Assembly: GCA_049115955.1 (NCBI GenBank)
Contig: JAGDZJ010000007.1
Span: 6,403-70,402 of the forward strand
DNA length: 64,000 nucleotides
Source of the DNA: Salinispirillum sp049115955
GTDB taxonomy: Bacteria > Pseudomonadota > Gammaproteobacteria > Pseudomonadales > Natronospirillaceae
Direction of reading: 5' to 3'
Shown here: one piece after another, positions 43,885 to 53,748 of the stretch
How the letters are laid out: every line of letters begins with the position of its first letter
Position numbering within the stretch: position 1 is the first letter of the stretch
The notes under the pieces: generated by a model
The model's input: the letters and a program-made list of their open reading frames with translations, nothing else
Database searches by the model: none
Told to the model about the DNA's origin: nothing
Translations under genes and position numbers: made by a program

Positions 43885-45111
43885 CTAACGACTAATTGGA
43901 GTGAAACTCAAAAGGATGGATGTATCTTCACCTTCCGTAGCCACACGAATCATCGGTGCTTCATGCGTCGCCTGACCCAAGTCCGCAGTACCTCCGGGCG
44001 ACACGAATGCCGTGACTTCAACTTCATCGTAGTCCGATAGACGAGCTGCATCGGACATCCGGTCACGATCCGTGAGCTCAATACGGCTCGGCATCTGCGT
44101 GACCGGGTAGCGTTGTACCGCAATGGGCATACCACCGCCCACCGGCCGGGCCAAAACGAAGATAACAGACTGCAGATTGACATCCGCTGGCAGCGGCGTG
44201 AATACAATTTCTACGCGATGCGGTGTGCGTTCTGCCAATTCAAAATCGGGTTCTTGGCCTAAGCGTTCTTGGGCCGCACGTATACCGCCAATCACCGTTT
44301 CTCGGCCCCCGCCTTCGGGTACTAAATCAGCAAACATTTGCCATACATCAATGGCTTGCTGGTATTCACCGCTGGCGAAATAAGCAACGCCGAGTGTACC
44401 CAACGCTTGCGTATTTTCAGGATTCAGTCGAATAGCCTCGCGAAAATCACGCTCGACATCCTCGGACCACTGCTGCCCGGCCAAAAAGAAATGCAGTTGC
44501 CCACGGCTGGTCAGAATAATGGACAGGTCATCGGGATCAAACTCACCGCGCGCCCGATATCTTTCCTCTACACGGTTATAGGCCTCTATCGCCTCGGGGA
44601 ATCGACCAGCTTGGGTGTAGGAGTCCGCCAACATGTACCAATCTTCAGCCGTCGGTGACGATTTACCTAATACAAAAGATTCATAAGCCCCCACGAACGC
44701 CATAAAATCGGCTTCGCTGCGATCCCTTACTTGGGCTTTTTCATACAACGCCATCTCCTGCTGCGCACCTAAAGGCACGTACAACGCTGCCGCTGCTGCG
44801 GCCACCAGCAGCGTTGCCGCCAGTGACCACTTCCAATTCAGACGGCCGCGTGCCTTGAGCGTCTCCGTGGCGATCTCTGTCTCCGACAATAATTGCTTGT
44901 CGAGTTCTAATGACAAACTATCGAACTGCGCTTGGTCAATAACCCCAGCGTTGAGCTCCTCGGCCAACTCATTGCGACGCACCTCATAGGCTTGTACGCG
45001 ATCAGCGTTGCGCGCCAGAGTAATTTCCCGTGAGGCACCATACAGTGCGGGGTAGCCTAGGACGACGGCTAAAAGCGCAGTCAACACCAGCAACATTGCT
45101 AACATAATCAT
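43885..45111 (-). CDS. ccmI: Cytochrome c biogenesis protein CcmI
   Basis: 408 residues. Presents apocytochrome c to the CcmFH ligase complex. Two membrane segments (about 1-20 and 90-110, SLAATLLVAAAAAALYVPLG) flank a cytoplasmic basic loop. A periplasmic TPR region follows (about 150-270: YMLADSYTQAGRFPEAIEAYNRV and TLGVAYFASGEYQQAIDVW), then a beta-rich C-terminal domain. The start overlaps ccmH by 4 bp. Last gene of the ccm operon. Confidence 0.93.
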   Translation of the reverse strand: MIMLAMLLVLTALLAVVLGYPALYGASREITLARNADRVQAYEVRRNELAEELNAGVIDQAQFDSLSLELDKQLLSETEIATETLKARGRLNWKWSLAATLLVAAAAAALYVPLGAQQEMALYEKAQVRDRSEADFMAFVGAYESFVLGKSSPTAEDWYMLADSYTQAGRFPEAIEAYNRVEERYRARGEFDPDDLSIILTSRGQLHFFLAGQQWSEDVERDFREAIRLNPENTQALGTLGVAYFASGEYQQAIDVWQMFADLVPEGGGRETVIGGIRAAQERLGQEPDFELAERTPHRVEIVFTPLPADVNLQSVIFVLARPVGGGMPIAVQRYPVTQMPSRIELTDRDRMSDAARLSDYDEVEVTAFVSPGGTADLGQATHEAPMIRVATEGEDTSILLSFTPISR

Positions 45112-45644
45112 AAATCTTTGCCTACCTGACGTCGTAGTTCAGCCAATCTCGCGTGCTCTTCTGCTGTCAATTCAGAGTGCTCGGATGCCTCAGTCGCTGC
45201 GCCTCCCGTTGCGTGTGCCCGGCGTACACCCCATAGCGCGCCTATCAGACCCATCACGGACACAGCGATCAGCACCAATATCCACACCATATGATTACCC
45301 AATCGCGGCCGATAGGTCACAAAGTCACCCCAACGATCGATCATAAAATCTACAATTTCTTCATCGCTATAACCGGCTTCAAGCAATTGCGCCGTACGAT
45401 CGCGCATGTCTAAGGCAATCGGCGCATCAGAATCAGCGATACTCTGGTTTTGACAGCGCGGGCAGCGCAGTTCATGTGTCAGGGTATGGAACCGACCTTC
45501 AAAGCTGGGGTCGGAGAAGTCGCGAATGGAGGGGGAAGTGGCGCGCTCAGCGGTTGTTTCCGCCATGAGCGGAATGGCCAACATGGTAACTGCCACTATT
45601 ACGCTAACGCGAAACAAGTGAATAAGGTGTCTGGAAAACATCAT
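45108..45644 (-). CDS. ccmH: Cytochrome c-type biogenesis protein CcmH (CcmL type)
   Basis: 178 residues. Signal-like N-terminal helix, then the thioredoxin-independent redox motif LRCPRCQNQSI that reduces apocytochrome c, then a membrane helix (MVWILVLIAVSVMGLIGALWG) and a short cytoplasmic tail. Overlaps ccmG and ccmI by 4 bp each. Confidence 0.95.
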   Translation of the reverse strand: MMFSRHLIHLFRVSVIVAVTMLAIPLMAETTAERATSPSIRDFSDPSFEGRFHTLTHELRCPRCQNQSIADSDAPIALDMRDRTAQLLEAGYSDEEIVDFMIDRWGDFVTYRPRLGNHMVWILVLIAVSVMGLIGALWGVRRAHATGGAATEASEHSELTAEEHARLAELRRQVGKDL

Positions 45645-46165
45645 AGGTTCCGATACACCTCTGCAAGGGAAGAGTCCCAGACACGTTGATCAATAACACC
45701 GACGTGCCGGTGCCGCACAATCCCCTCAGCATCCACAAAGAACGTTTCCGGCGCACCGGTGATACCCAGATCGAAACCCAGCATACCGAGCGGATCAAAC
45801 ACATTCATAGCGTAAGGGTTTTTTAACCGCTCCAGCCAATCCAAACCACCCTCACGGGTGTCGCGGTAGTTGAGCCCGACAATACGTACCCCGTCTGCTG
45901 CTAAGTCATTCAGCACCGGATGCTCAATACGGCAACTTGGGCACCAAGAACCCCAGACGTTAAACAGAAACGGTTCGCCAATAATGTCTGCATTGGTAAG
46001 CGTTTCATTCTCGTCATACAAGGACTGCAATTCAAAGGCCGGCAGCGAGCGGCCAATCAAGGTCGACGGCAAGGTTTCGAAATCTTGATCCGTCGACAAG
46101 ATGTAGCCAAAAATAGTGCCCGCAATCAACACGATGAAAAAGGGTATAAACAGTGCCCAACGCAT
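45641..46165 (-). CDS. ccmG: Thiol:disulfide interchange protein DsbE/CcmG
   Basis: 174 residues. Membrane anchor (LFIPFFIVLIAGTIFGYIL), then a periplasmic thioredoxin fold with active site WCPSCRIEHP. Keeps apocytochrome cysteines or CcmH reduced. The ATG at 46163-46165 overlaps the ccmF stop by one base; a 31-codon longer reading inside ccmF is rejected. Confidence 0.95.
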   Translation of the reverse strand: MRWALFIPFFIVLIAGTIFGYILSTDQDFETLPSTLIGRSLPAFELQSLYDENETLTNADIIGEPFLFNVWGSWCPSCRIEHPVLNDLAADGVRIVGLNYRDTREGGLDWLERLKNPYAMNVFDPLGMLGFDLGITGAPETFFVDAEGIVRHRHVGVIDQRVWDSSLAEVYRNL

Positions 46166-48114
46166 CAGTTCGCTCCTAGTTTGATTCTTCTGTAGCGCTT
46201 GTCTGAAACCGCCAAGGCGGCGCCCAGAGACATAATGATCGCCCCGAGCCAGATCCAACGTACATAAGGTTTGACCTGTAAGCGCACCGCCCAGTCGCCA
46301 CTGTTACCCAATTGCTCGGCCAGGGAAACATAGAGATCACGTGGTAAACGCCCCATAATACCGGCTTCGGTCATCAGCTGACCTGCCGCGGTGTAAAACC
46401 GCTTCTCTGCAACTAGGCTACCCGTTTGGCGCGCTCCGTTGTACAGATCAAAATGGCCCATTTGAGTAATGAAATTTGGCCCCTCAGCAACTTCAAAACG
46501 CGTAAACTCGAAGGTCCAATCACCCAATGTGTGTCGATCACCAGGCCCCATCCGGACATCCGTTTGCATCTCAAACTGGGTCACCATGGTCACACCGACA
46601 ACCAATACGCCCAAGCCCAAGTGGCCCAGTATCATGCCATAGTAACTGCGGCTTAACTTGCGCAGGCCAGCCCACAACGAAGATGCATTACGGGTACTGT
46701 CGTACAGCGCCTTACCCAGACCAAGCACCAACCACCAAGCAAGAGAAAGACCCAGTACCACGCGCCAATTGAGGTCACCAGCATAGAGCCAATTACAGAA
46801 GGCTCCGAGCGCAATGGCGAGCGCTATATTGTAACCGGCCCAAGTCAGAACGGGTTTGACCTCGTGACGTTTCCAACGCACCCACTGGCCTACACCCAGC
46901 AACAGTATCAACAGAGGTGCAAGTGCTAAGGTGAGATCATTAAACCACGGCGGGCCGATGGAAATTTTACGCAACCCCAACAGGTCATTAGCAACGGGTG
47001 CAAACGTCAAAATGATGATCAGCACAGTAAACAAAGTCAGCATCAGGTTGTTACCCAATAAGAACATTTCGCGCGACATCCACTCGAACCGCGTGGTGCT
47101 TTTCAGGGTAGGCAGACGAATGGCGTACAGCAGTAAAGCACCGGCGGTGAATACCACAAAGATGCCCAGAATAAACATGCCTCGCTGTGGGTCATTGGCA
47201 AACGAATGCACTGACGTCAGCACACCAGAGCGCACCAAGAAAGTACCCAGTAAGGTCATACAGAACGTAGTGATGGCCAACAACACCGTCCAGCTTTTAT
47301 ACACCCCACGTTTGTCAGTGGCTGCTAAAGAATGCATGAGTGCGGTGCCCACCAGCCAAGGTATCAAGGATGCGTTTTCTACCGGATCCCAGAACCACCA
47401 GCTGCCCCAGCCTAATTCGTAGTAAGCCCACCAAGAGCCCAAGGCGATACCCAGCGTCATAAAGGCCCAAGCGACCGTCGTCCACGGCCGTGACCAACGT
47501 GCCCAAGCGCTGTCTAAGCGGCCAATCAGCAGTGCTGCGATGGCGAATGAGAAAGCCACCGAGAAGCCCACGTAACCCATGTACAGTAGGGGTGGGTGGA
47601 AGATCAGCCCAATATCCTGCAATAAGGGATTCAGGTCAGCGCCGTCTAACGGTGGGAAAGGCAGTACGCGAGCAAACGGGTTCGAGGTGAAAATCAGGAA
47701 CGCATTAAACGCCGCCAGTATCAGACCCATCACGGCCAATACCACCGCGACCATATCTAATGGCAAACGGCGACTAAAAGCCGCTACGGCAACAGCCCAG
47801 AAACTCAGTATCATGACCCACAACAGCATGGACCCTTCGTGACCGCCCCAAACAGCACTGATCTTGTAATAGATCGGCAATGCGCTGTTGGAATGATTCG
47901 CCACATAGCTGACGGTGAAGTCATCTTGCAAGAAATTTCGTGTCAGTATAATAAAGGCAATAAACAGAAACGCAGCGCTGCCCAGTGCCATGGGGCGGGC
48001 CAAGCGCAGCAAACCAGCGTGCTGGCGGTAATAGCCCACGAGAGGAAACACGCCCTGCCCGAGACTCAAGAAGAACGCAAAGATCAGAGCCAATAAGCCA
48101 AATTCAGCAGTCAT
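46165..48114 (-). CDS. ccmF: Cytochrome c heme lyase CcmF
   Basis: Main ligase that attaches heme from holo-CcmE to apocytochrome c. 649 residues with many membrane helices (about 15). The heme-binding WWD-type motif is WGSWWFWDPVENASLIPWL near residue 235. Standard length. Lies 9 bp after ccmE. Confidence 0.97.
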   Translation of the reverse strand: MTAEFGLLALIFAFFLSLGQGVFPLVGYYRQHAGLLRLARPMALGSAAFLFIAFIILTRNFLQDDFTVSYVANHSNSALPIYYKISAVWGGHEGSMLLWVMILSFWAVAVAAFSRRLPLDMVAVVLAVMGLILAAFNAFLIFTSNPFARVLPFPPLDGADLNPLLQDIGLIFHPPLLYMGYVGFSVAFSFAIAALLIGRLDSAWARWSRPWTTVAWAFMTLGIALGSWWAYYELGWGSWWFWDPVENASLIPWLVGTALMHSLAATDKRGVYKSWTVLLAITTFCMTLLGTFLVRSGVLTSVHSFANDPQRGMFILGIFVVFTAGALLLYAIRLPTLKSTTRFEWMSREMFLLGNNLMLTLFTVLIIILTFAPVANDLLGLRKISIGPPWFNDLTLALAPLLILLLGVGQWVRWKRHEVKPVLTWAGYNIALAIALGAFCNWLYAGDLNWRVVLGLSLAWWLVLGLGKALYDSTRNASSLWAGLRKLSRSYYGMILGHLGLGVLVVGVTMVTQFEMQTDVRMGPGDRHTLGDWTFEFTRFEVAEGPNFITQMGHFDLYNGARQTGSLVAEKRFYTAAGQLMTEAGIMGRLPRDLYVSLAEQLGNSGDWAVRLQVKPYVRWIWLGAIIMSLGAALAVSDKRYRRIKLGAN

Positions 48115-48123
48115 CCATTACTC

Positions 48124-48579
48124 CTAGTAGTCTGCAGGACGAGTAGGAAGTTGATGACCAGCCGCTTCAAGCGCTGCGGCTACTTCCGGTGGCATGTAGT
48201 TTTCATCGTGGCGTGCCAACACCTCTGTAGCGCGGAAGACGCCGTCAGCATCGACGCTGCCCATGGCCACCACGCCCTGCCCTTCACGAAACAGATCGGG
48301 CAAGATTCCTACGTAAGACATGGTGATTTCGGACAGGAAGTCTGTTACTTGAAAATTCACCGCCAGCGTTTCAGTATCGCGGCGCACACTGTCTACCACA
48401 ACCATGCCACCGGCGCGTATCGGTTGGTCCACCGGCGCTAACCCTTCAGCGATTTCGGTTGGCGAGAAGAACAGGTTCACCTGATGCCGATTCGCGAACA
48501 ACAGTAGAATAACGGCAACACTGAACAGACTGACCGCGATAAGGATCAGTGTCAGCTTCTGGCGACGCGCTGGATTCAT
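48124..48579 (-). CDS. ccmE: Periplasmic heme chaperone CcmE
   Basis: 151 residues. N-terminal membrane anchor (LTLILIAVSLFSVAVILLLF), then the OB-fold heme carrier. The covalent heme-binding histidine is in LARHDENYMPPE. The start overlaps the ccmD stop (ATGA). Confidence 0.97.
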   Translation of the reverse strand: MNPARRQKLTLILIAVSLFSVAVILLLFANRHQVNLFFSPTEIAEGLAPVDQPIRAGGMVVVDSVRRDTETLAVNFQVTDFLSEITMSYVGILPDLFREGQGVVAMGSVDADGVFRATEVLARHDENYMPPEVAAALEAAGHQLPTRPADY

Positions 48580-48752
48580 AATACTCCCCGTTTTTTCATT
48601 TTCCGGAACTCTTGAATTACACGCCGTTTCTGCACAGCCAGACTGACTAAGTGACTTACAATGATGACCACTGCAATGCCATAGACGGACCAGACGTATA
48701 CACCATGACGGCCCATGCGGATGAACTCTGCGAACGTTTCAAAGTAGCCCAT
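48576..48752 (-). CDS. ccmD: Heme exporter protein CcmD
   Basis: Small 58-residue membrane protein, easy to miss because it is below common length cut-offs. Reads MGYFETFAEFIRMGRHG, then a membrane helix (VYVWSVYGIAVVIIVSHLV) and a basic tail (QKRRVIQEFRKMKKRG). This is the CcmD pattern: FxxFxxMGGxxxYVW, one helix, positive C-terminus. It releases holo-CcmE from CcmABC. Fits exactly between ccmC (1 bp) and ccmE (overlap), which completes the ccm set. Confidence 0.93.
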   Translation of the reverse strand: MGYFETFAEFIRMGRHGVYVWSVYGIAVVIIVSHLVSLAVQKRRVIQEFRKMKKRGVL

Positions 48753-48753
48753 A

Positions 48754-49515
48754 TTATGCCTTCTCCCACCCTGCTAGCTCATCCCGCACCCAGCGTGTTT
48801 TGCGCTCCCTATACAAAATTTCCAGCCGCGTTCGATAGATAACCAACGTCGCAACGCACAAGTAAGTGGCCGCCATACTGAGCAGCAATGGAATCAACAT
48901 ATCCATCGCCATGGTCGTCTCTCGAGTAATTCGAATAGTCGCTGGCTGGTGCAGGGTATTCCACCATTCTACCGAGTACTTAATGATGGGTAGATTGACG
49001 ACCCCAACCAAAACAATGATGGCAGCGGCTTTGTCGGCCAGCTTTTGTTCTTCAATCGCGTTATGGATGGCCCACAGTCCGACAAACAAGAAAAACTGAA
49101 TGAGCATGGAGGTCAGACGCGCGTCCCAAACCCAGTAGGTACCCCAAGTAGGCTTACCCCATATTGCACCGGACACCAGTGCTAGCGCCGTTAAAGACAT
49201 CCCAATGGTCACGCATTGCCGAGCCACCATGTCGGCCAACTTGATGCGCCACACCAAGCTCACCACAGCCATAACCGCCATGCTCAAATACACCGCCATC
49301 GAGGCACTGGCCGCTGGCACATGGACAAAAATGATGCGATAGCTGTTGCCTTGCAAGTAGTCCTCTGGTGCGAACGCCAAACCCCAGACCCAAGCGACCA
49401 ACAAGCCACTGCCGCCCAGTACACCTAATATACGCGCCCAGATCAAACTCACGCCGTAAAACTTCTGCGGCGAACTCCACTGGTGAACCCATTGCCAACT
49501 CAGCCAACCAAACAT
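48754..49515 (-). CDS. ccmC: Heme exporter protein CcmC
   Basis: 253 residues, six membrane helices, with the tryptophan-rich motif TWGTYWVWDARLTSMLI that presents heme to CcmE. The ATG at 49513-49515 gives MFGWLSWQWVHQW; a longer reading into ccmB is rejected. Follows ccmB by 10 bp. Confidence 0.97.
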   Translation of the reverse strand: MFGWLSWQWVHQWSSPQKFYGVSLIWARILGVLGGSGLLVAWVWGLAFAPEDYLQGNSYRIIFVHVPAASASMAVYLSMAVMAVVSLVWRIKLADMVARQCVTIGMSLTALALVSGAIWGKPTWGTYWVWDARLTSMLIQFFLFVGLWAIHNAIEEQKLADKAAAIIVLVGVVNLPIIKYSVEWWNTLHQPATIRITRETTMAMDMLIPLLLSMAATYLCVATLVIYRTRLEILYRERKTRWVRDELAGWEKA

Positions 49516-49525
49516 TCTGGCCTCT

Positions 49526-50185
49526 CTAATCGTTAAGTGATAATCGGAGTGCTCCGGCGGCCACCCAAGGGGATAACGCCAAAGCAAAAAAAGTGATGGC
49601 ACCGGTGAGCGCCAACGGGGCCAGGTAATTCATACCCGCCGTAGCAGAGCCAATGGTTCCGGTACCAAAAATTAAAACAGGAATATACAAAGGCAGCACC
49701 AACAATGACAGCAACAAGCCACCACGGCGCAACCCTACGACCAGCGCAGCACCGATCGAACCAATGCAGCTAAACGTCAACGTCCCAAGAGCCAGCGTCA
49801 GCATGGTTACCGGCATCACCGCAGCAGGCAAACCCAGCATCATGCCCAACAAAGGCGACATCAAGGTCAACGCCAGACCGGTAAAACACCAGTGACAAAG
49901 AATCTTCGCCATGACTGCCGCCGCTAACGACGTATCACGCGTCGCCAGTTGTTCCAGTCCACCATCCGCGTAGTCATAGCGAAATAAGGTATCCAACGAC
50001 AACAAAGTCGCCAGCAACGCCGCCACCCACAGAATGCCCGGGGCAAGCAAGGTAAGCCGGGCGAGGTCTGGCGTAACGGCCAGGGGAAACAAAGCCACCA
50101 CCATCACATTGAACGCCAATGGATTCATCAATTCGGCCCGGCGACGCATGGCCAGCAACAGTTCTCGGCGTACCAGATAGCTCAA
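49526..50185 (-). CDS. ccmB: Heme exporter protein CcmB
   Basis: 219 residues, six membrane helices, permease partner of CcmA. The start is TTG within TTGA overlapping the ccmA stop, with GGGAG upstream. Opening SYLVRRELLLAMRRRAELMNPLAF is family typical. Confidence 0.95.
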   Translation of the reverse strand: MSYLVRRELLLAMRRRAELMNPLAFNVMVVALFPLAVTPDLARLTLLAPGILWVAALLATLLSLDTLFRYDYADGGLEQLATRDTSLAAAVMAKILCHWCFTGLALTLMSPLLGMMLGLPAAVMPVTMLTLALGTLTFSCIGSIGAALVVGLRRGGLLLSLLVLPLYIPVLIFGTGTIGSATAGMNYLAPLALTGAITFFALALSPWVAAGALRLSLND

Positions 50186-50826
50186 CGCGGCTCTCCCATA
50201 GGCTTCTCATGCAAATGGATCTCGGTAAACCGCAGATGCTGTGGCTCATGGTGCGTGGTAAACAATAAAGCTCCGCCACGCTCACAGTGCTGCTGCATAT
50301 GATGCTCCAACTCAGCCACTCCGCTTTTATCCAAAGCAGCAAAGGGCTCGTCCAGCACCCAGCAACTCGGCATGCCCGATACATAGAGTTGCGCTAAAGC
50401 TACTCGGCGTTGCTGTCCGGCCGACAATTCACTGCCCAGACTGTCATCGTACCCCCGCAACGCAACCGCTCGCAGGGCGTCGTCTACAGCGGATTCATTT
50501 AAGGTCACACCGGATAAGCGCGCTAAAAAGTAGAGATTCTCAGCCACCGTCAAGTAAGGCGACACACCCGTTTTGTGACCGACGTAAATAAACGGTTGAT
50601 GCCCGTCGGCGCGACTGGCCCACGTGAACTGACCTTCTAAGTAATGGTTCAAGCCGACAAGGCCGCGCAGCAAGGTTGTCTTGCCCGCACCATTAGGCCC
50701 CACGAAACGCATCGCCTGCCCCGCTTGCACTGTCAACGAAAGACCCGTAAACAACACGCGATCGTCACGCTCACACGCCAATTGCTCGACGCTCAAAACA
50801 GGATTGATAGGGGGCTCAGGTGGCAA
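50182..50826 (-). CDS. ccmA: Heme exporter ATP-binding protein CcmA
   Basis: 214 residues. ABC ATPase powering release of holo-CcmE. Walker A GPNGAGKTTLLRGL, signature LSAGQQRRVALAQL, Walker B CWVLDEPFAALD. The start is TTG (complement of 50824-50826) with GAGG upstream. First gene of the nine-gene ccmABCDEFGHI operon. Confidence 0.96.
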   Translation of the reverse strand: MPPEPPINPVLSVEQLACERDDRVLFTGLSLTVQAGQAMRFVGPNGAGKTTLLRGLVGLNHYLEGQFTWASRADGHQPFIYVGHKTGVSPYLTVAENLYFLARLSGVTLNESAVDDALRAVALRGYDDSLGSELSAGQQRRVALAQLYVSGMPSCWVLDEPFAALDKSGVAELEHHMQQHCERGGALLFTTHHEPQHLRFTEIHLHEKPMGEPR

Positions 50827-50950
50827 GTTGTACCTCAGAAAGTCGGAACCAGTGAGTAGACCGATACAACAGGACCTCGTCCTGAAGGGCGCGATAATAT
50901 AGCATTTTCAGACAGAGATTTGCACCACTAGGGAAGCTCTGAAGTATTCC

Positions 50951-51412
50951 CTAGCGCTGTTGCATCTCTTGTACGTCCAGTTCGCGGGTCAACAACACTT
51001 CCAGCTCGCGCAATTGCGCATTGCCGGGGTATTTCTTACGCAGCGATTCAATCAGCATCAAGGCTCGGGCGTACTGACGCTGGCGATACAGCGTGCGAAT
51101 CTCAACAATTGCGCGCTGCAACAACAACCGATCGGCTTCATTTCTTTGCTGCCTTGCGCCACCCAGGCGCAGGTAACGGTACAACGTAAAGACGGATAAA
51201 ATCGTCACGGCCAGCCCAACAACGCTGTACAGCAAACGCAGAATCGTTCCCGCGACACCAAAGTCGCCCACACATAGGCCGTTGGACAGTTGACACAACA
51301 ACCATTCTCGACCACTCACCCCGTCGATCACCATGGTAATACCCAACGCCATAATGGCCGCGTAAATCACACCCGGCAGAGCACGCATGAAACGTTGCGT
51401 CAACGTGCTCAA
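50951..51412 (-). CDS. Hypothetical membrane protein with two helices
   Basis: 153 residues. Two membrane segments (about 12-30 and 54-78: LPGVIYAAIMALGITMVI and TILRLLYSVVGLAVTILSVFTLY) flank a loop with two cysteines (LLCQLSNGLCVG). A charged C-terminal helical region (RALMLIESLRKKYPGNAQL) looks like one TPR-type repeat. Start TTG in a TTGA overlap with the dehydrogenase gene; an ATG eight codons later is an alternative. No recognised family; probably translated together with the dehydrogenase. Confidence 0.75.
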   Translation of the reverse strand: MSTLTQRFMRALPGVIYAAIMALGITMVIDGVSGREWLLCQLSNGLCVGDFGVAGTILRLLYSVVGLAVTILSVFTLYRYLRLGGARQQRNEADRLLLQRAIVEIRTLYRQRQYARALMLIESLRKKYPGNAQLRELEVLLTRELDVQEMQQR

Positions 51413-52365
51413 TAGCCTAACTCCATGTTCACAATGTTTCTGAGCGCTGCACCATCAAGATACCTCTGCAGATTATCCAACACGATAGGCAACACCCATT
51501 GCGGCTGACTTTGGGCCGCAACGTGCGGCGTCACCACCACCTGAGCGTGCTGCCAGTATGGATGTTCTACCGGCAAAGGCTCTTGGCGAAAAACGTCCAG
51601 CACGGCCCGACGCTCGGGCTGAGCGTCTAACGCGGCCAGCAACGCATCGTCTTGCACCGTAGCGCCCCGCCCTACATTGATAAAAATTGCATCATTCGCT
51701 AAGCCGTTAAAAAAAGCGTCATCCAAGAGTCCATCGGTATCGGGCGTATAGGGCAAGGTATTGATGACAATACGGTACTGAGCCAGTATTGGATGGGCTT
51801 GTTCCCACTGATGAACGCTATCGAACGCCGCCAACGGTCGCCCGGACCGACTGACGCCGTCTACGCGTTTTGTCCAAGGCGCGAGACGCTGCGCAACGAT
51901 TTGACCAATAGCGCCGGTGCCCAACACCAAGGCAGCATCTTCTTCTATGGTGCGGTAGTCCATCCACTGCCATGCCTTCTGTTCTTGCAACTGCTGGTAA
52001 TGTCCAATTTGGCGCGTCAGATTCAGCACTTGGCCCAGTACGTATTCAGCAATGTGCGGACCCGCGATATCGCGCGAATTGGTTACGAGTAGATTCTTTG
52101 GCAGCTGCGCGCGTAACGGCAGCAAGGCATCGACACCTGAGAAAAACGTGTGATACCACTCTATATTGGGTAGCTGCGGTAGCCATTTCGCGCCTTCCGG
52201 TGTATCACCCCAAAGAACGGTGCACTGCTGCGCCTTGTTAAGGAAGTCATCTTCATCATCAAAAATCACTTGAATGGGTAATTCCGTCTGTTGTGCCAGC
52301 AACGCACGCCATTGAGCGGTGCGTTGACTTACCAATGCAACGTTTAATCGTTGTTCCACATCCAC
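51409..52365 (-). CDS. D-2-hydroxyacid dehydrogenase (GhrA-like)
   Basis: 318 residues. NAD(P)-dependent reductase of small 2-oxoacids such as glyoxylate or hydroxypyruvate; exact substrate not readable. The nucleotide loop is VLGTGAIGQIVAQRL; the catalytic Arg is in INVGRGATVQ, Glu in FRQEPLP and His in VVTPHVAAQ. Start GTG (complement of 52363-52365). Monocistronic or with the small membrane protein behind it. Confidence 0.9.
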   Translation of the reverse strand: MDVEQRLNVALVSQRTAQWRALLAQQTELPIQVIFDDEDDFLNKAQQCTVLWGDTPEGAKWLPQLPNIEWYHTFFSGVDALLPLRAQLPKNLLVTNSRDIAGPHIAEYVLGQVLNLTRQIGHYQQLQEQKAWQWMDYRTIEEDAALVLGTGAIGQIVAQRLAPWTKRVDGVSRSGRPLAAFDSVHQWEQAHPILAQYRIVINTLPYTPDTDGLLDDAFFNGLANDAIFINVGRGATVQDDALLAALDAQPERRAVLDVFRQEPLPVEHPYWQHAQVVVTPHVAAQSQPQWVLPIVLDNLQRYLDGAALRNIVNMELGY

Positions 52366-52527
52366 CTCAAAATCATAACTTTGAGGCCATTCTATGCCGT
52401 GGCAAGCAGACCCGACAACATTGCCCTAAAGGATTTCCGGAATAATCGCTGCAAGTCTTGTTTTTCCTCAAAAAACTGCCCAACATAGCAACGTCCCATA
52501 AACTCTAATAACAACAGAGAGAAAAGC

Positions 52528-53748
52528 ATGAATAAAAACATACTAATCGCTGCCGCCGTTGTGGTGATAGCTGCTATTGGTGTAGGCGTTTGGATGCAGT
52601 CCGGCGCTGACGAAGGCGACGTGAAAATCGGTTTCTTGGGTGGTTTTACTGGTCCTATTGAAAGCTTGTCACCGGCTATTTTTGACGGTGCTCAACTGGC
52701 AGTAGCCCAAGTAAACGAGCAAGGCGGAATCCTCAATAACCGTACCGTGGTTATGCCTTCTGCAGATACTACTTGTGTTGACGCCTCTGCGGCTTCTAAC
52801 TCGGCAGACCGCTTGGTTAACTCCGAGAACGTAACGGCCATCGTCGGCGCGCTGTGTACTGGTGCTACGATTGCTGCGGCGAACAACGCGGGTATCCCTG
52901 GCGGTGTTGTGATGGTGTCACCAGCGTCAACTGCACCTGCAGTGACTACGCTGAATGACAACGATCTGGTATTCCGTACTGTTCCTTCAGACGCCTTCCA
53001 AGGTGCTGCATTGGCTCGCTTGCTGCTGTCCAAAGGCATCGATACCGTTGCTGTTACCTATGTGAACAACGACTACGGTCGCGGCTTGGCTGACGCTTTC
53101 ACCGGTGAGTTCCAGAACGGTGGCACAGTAGCCGCTAACTTGGCACACGAAGACGGTCGTGCTGATTACCGCTCTGAGCTGGGTAACTTGGCATCAACTG
53201 GCGCGCAGACTCTGGTCGTTCTGGCCTATGCCGACGGTTCTGGTCAGACTATCCTGCGTCAAGCGCATGAAAGCGGCAACTTCACTCAGTACGTAGGTGC
53301 TGACGGCATGGTCGGTGATACACTGGTCAATGCAGTAGGCGCAAGCGTACTGGAAGGCATGATCGCAACACGTCCTGGTACGCCTGACATTCCAGGTGCT
53401 GAAATCTTCGCTGCGATGGCTACCGCTTCTGGTTTAGATCCTAACGCGGTATTTGCTGCACAGTCTTACGACGCTGCTTTCTTGTTGGCACTGGCAATTG
53501 AGAAAAACGGCTCCTCGGATCGTGCTGGTCTGTCTGCTGCTCTGCGTGATGTGAGCTCTGCTCCTGGCGAGATCATCTTGCCCGGCGAGTGGGAAAAAGC
53601 TAAGCGTCTGATCGCTGCTGGCACTGCCATCAACTACGAAGGTGCTTCAGGCAGCCACGAGTTCGACGAGAACGGTGACGTACCTGGCGTTGTGGTAGAA
53701 ATGGTTGTACGTGGTGGAACCTTTGAAACCTTGGGCTTCATCGAGTAA
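52528..53748 (+). CDS. Branched-chain amino acid ABC transporter, substrate-binding protein
   Basis: 406 residues. Type I periplasmic binding fold of the LivJ/LivK family (VKIGFLGGFTGPIESLSPAIFDGAQLAVAQVNEQGGI). The N-terminal hydrophobic stretch (about 4-23) has no lipobox cysteine; cleavage after SGA at about 27 is possible, or it stays anchored. GAGAG precedes the ATG. Codons are strongly biased to GCT, GGT and CGT, as in highly expressed genes. It is convergent with the permease/ATPase operon livGFHM, rather than in it. Confidence 0.93.
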   Translation: MNKNILIAAAVVVIAAIGVGVWMQSGADEGDVKIGFLGGFTGPIESLSPAIFDGAQLAVAQVNEQGGILNNRTVVMPSADTTCVDASAASNSADRLVNSENVTAIVGALCTGATIAAANNAGIPGGVVMVSPASTAPAVTTLNDNDLVFRTVPSDAFQGAALARLLLSKGIDTVAVTYVNNDYGRGLADAFTGEFQNGGTVAANLAHEDGRADYRSELGNLASTGAQTLVVLAYADGSGQTILRQAHESGNFTQYVGADGMVGDTLVNAVGASVLEGMIATRPGTPDIPGAEIFAAMATASGLDPNAVFAAQSYDAAFLLALAIEKNGSSDRAGLSAALRDVSSAPGEIILPGEWEKAKRLIAAGTAINYEGASGSHEFDENGDVPGVVVEMVVRGGTFETLGFIE